Source: Dacryopinax spathularia
Taxonomy: Eukaryota > Basidiomycota > Dacrymycetes > Dacrymycetales > Dacrymycetaceae
Reading direction: 5' to 3'
Length of the DNA stretch: 64,000 bases
NCBI GenBank assembly: GCA_037974965.1
Contig: JBBPFI010000002.1
Span: 1,116,001 to 1,180,000, forward strand
The translations under genes and the position numbers were made by a program. Shown piece by piece: positions 63,620 to 64,000 of this stretch. The notes under the pieces were generated by a model that searched no databases, was not told where the DNA came from, and worked only from the letters and a program-made list of their open reading frames with translations. The number at the start of each line of letters is the position of its first letter. Within the stretch, counting starts at the first letter, position 1.

Positions 63620-64000
63620 CTACTTAAAGTCCTCCGGCAATCTTCCGTTCATAACCCCCGCCGCCAGCGCAAGGCCGCGCCGCTCCGTCTCGTAGTCCTT
63701 CGGAAACGCGGAGGTGATGATCGTCTTCGGGACGGGAGATGAAGTCCATCGGGCGCTCACGTGTTCCCAGTAGGGCGGCATCCAGCCGCTGGTTTCCCAG
63801 TCGATAAGACCGACGAATCGACCATTCTTCGTCATGATGTTGTCAGGAGATAGATCACCGTGTATGAATACCGGTTTGGCCTCGTCGTACTTCGAAAAAA
63901 TGGGCTCCAGAGTGGGTCCCACTGCTGACCAATAATCTTCGAGTAGCCATCGAAGCCACTCATGAAACGCGCGCACGTCATCAAAGGGCTGAAGCTGGTA
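63620..64000 (-). CDS. APH-family kinase 10, 5' part outside window
   Basis: The C-terminal third of an APH phosphotransferase, open to the window edge. It carries AFHEWLRWLLEDYWSAVG, KPVFIHGDLSPDNIMTKNGR (catalytic loop HGDLSPDN), GLIDWETSGWMPPYWEHVSA and FPKDYETERRG, ending at 63620. The catalytic Asp and Asn and the metal-binding Asp are present, so it is probably functional. It is more distant from the other copies (DWETSGW for DWETAGW, SPDN in the loop). Whether it has a small-protein partner cannot be seen. Confidence 0.8.
   Translation of the reverse strand, partial: YQLQPFDDVRAFHEWLRWLLEDYWSAVGPTLEPIFSKYDEAKPVFIHGDLSPDNIMTKNGRFVGLIDWETSGWMPPYWEHVSARWTSSPVPKTIITSAFPKDYETERRGLALAAGVMNGRLPEDFK

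Noticed and set aside
1-64000. CRISPR arrays or bacterial operon features
   Set aside because: Spliceosomal introns, RS splicing protein, p24 and signal-peptidase subunits show a eukaryotic nuclear genome; no spaced direct repeats were seen.

Overview
The window is nuclear DNA of a filamentous basidiomycete, probably Agaricomycotina. The evidence is intron-rich genes with ~45-65 base GT..AG introns, tight spacing with several head-to-head gene pairs, a chromodomain Ty3/Gypsy LTR retrotransposon, and families typical of such genomes: heme-thiolate peroxidases, type-B carboxylesterases and many APH-fold kinases. The species was not identified.

Layout. 1-1.8 kb: 3' part of an unrecognised gene carrying small palindromic repeats in its introns. 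2.1-11.6 kb: a minus-strand gene of unknown function, cut in two by a complete 7265-base retrotransposon (3800-11064; 714-base LTRs, 5-base target duplication CCTTG). 12.7-17.6 kb: two tandem nine-exon secreted carboxylesterases. 17.8-26 kb: four APH-kinase genes or pseudogenes mixed with fragments of other genes in the window (esterase, RRG9) and two copies of an unrecognised ~150-residue protein. 26.4-31.6 kb: RRG9-like, coactosin-like and one unknown gene. 32-37.4 kb: two heme-thiolate peroxidases. 38.7-46.1 kb: a dense housekeeping block (RPS6, RPS13, SPC2, a two-domain GFA protein, a p24 cargo receptor, a PWI/RS splicing protein). 47.9-49.4 kb: a third peroxidase. 49.7-54.9 kb: a third copy of the small protein, more APH genes, and a MAT2B fragment carrying a hexanucleotide expansion. 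55.5-58.7 kb: a KEN-box protein and an intact MAT2B-like gene. 59-64 kb: APH remnants, a divergent mitoribosomal pair (uS5m/mL59) and a partial APH gene.

The most interesting structure is a repeated two-gene module. An APH kinase and a small protein of an unrecognised family lie head to head about 340-380 bases apart, three times (19406-21140, 24160-25942, 49719-51486). The intergenic regions share a GTCTCGGRACGGAAGCA-like element 139-172 bases from the kinase start and a GCCAGCATGGCA-like element 68-114 bases from the small gene. The first element also precedes two further APH genes that have no partner. One module looks intact, one has a damaged small gene, and one is damaged in both genes.

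All exon boundaries were read by eye from GT..AG signals, frame continuity and paralog comparison. No alignment or database search was run.
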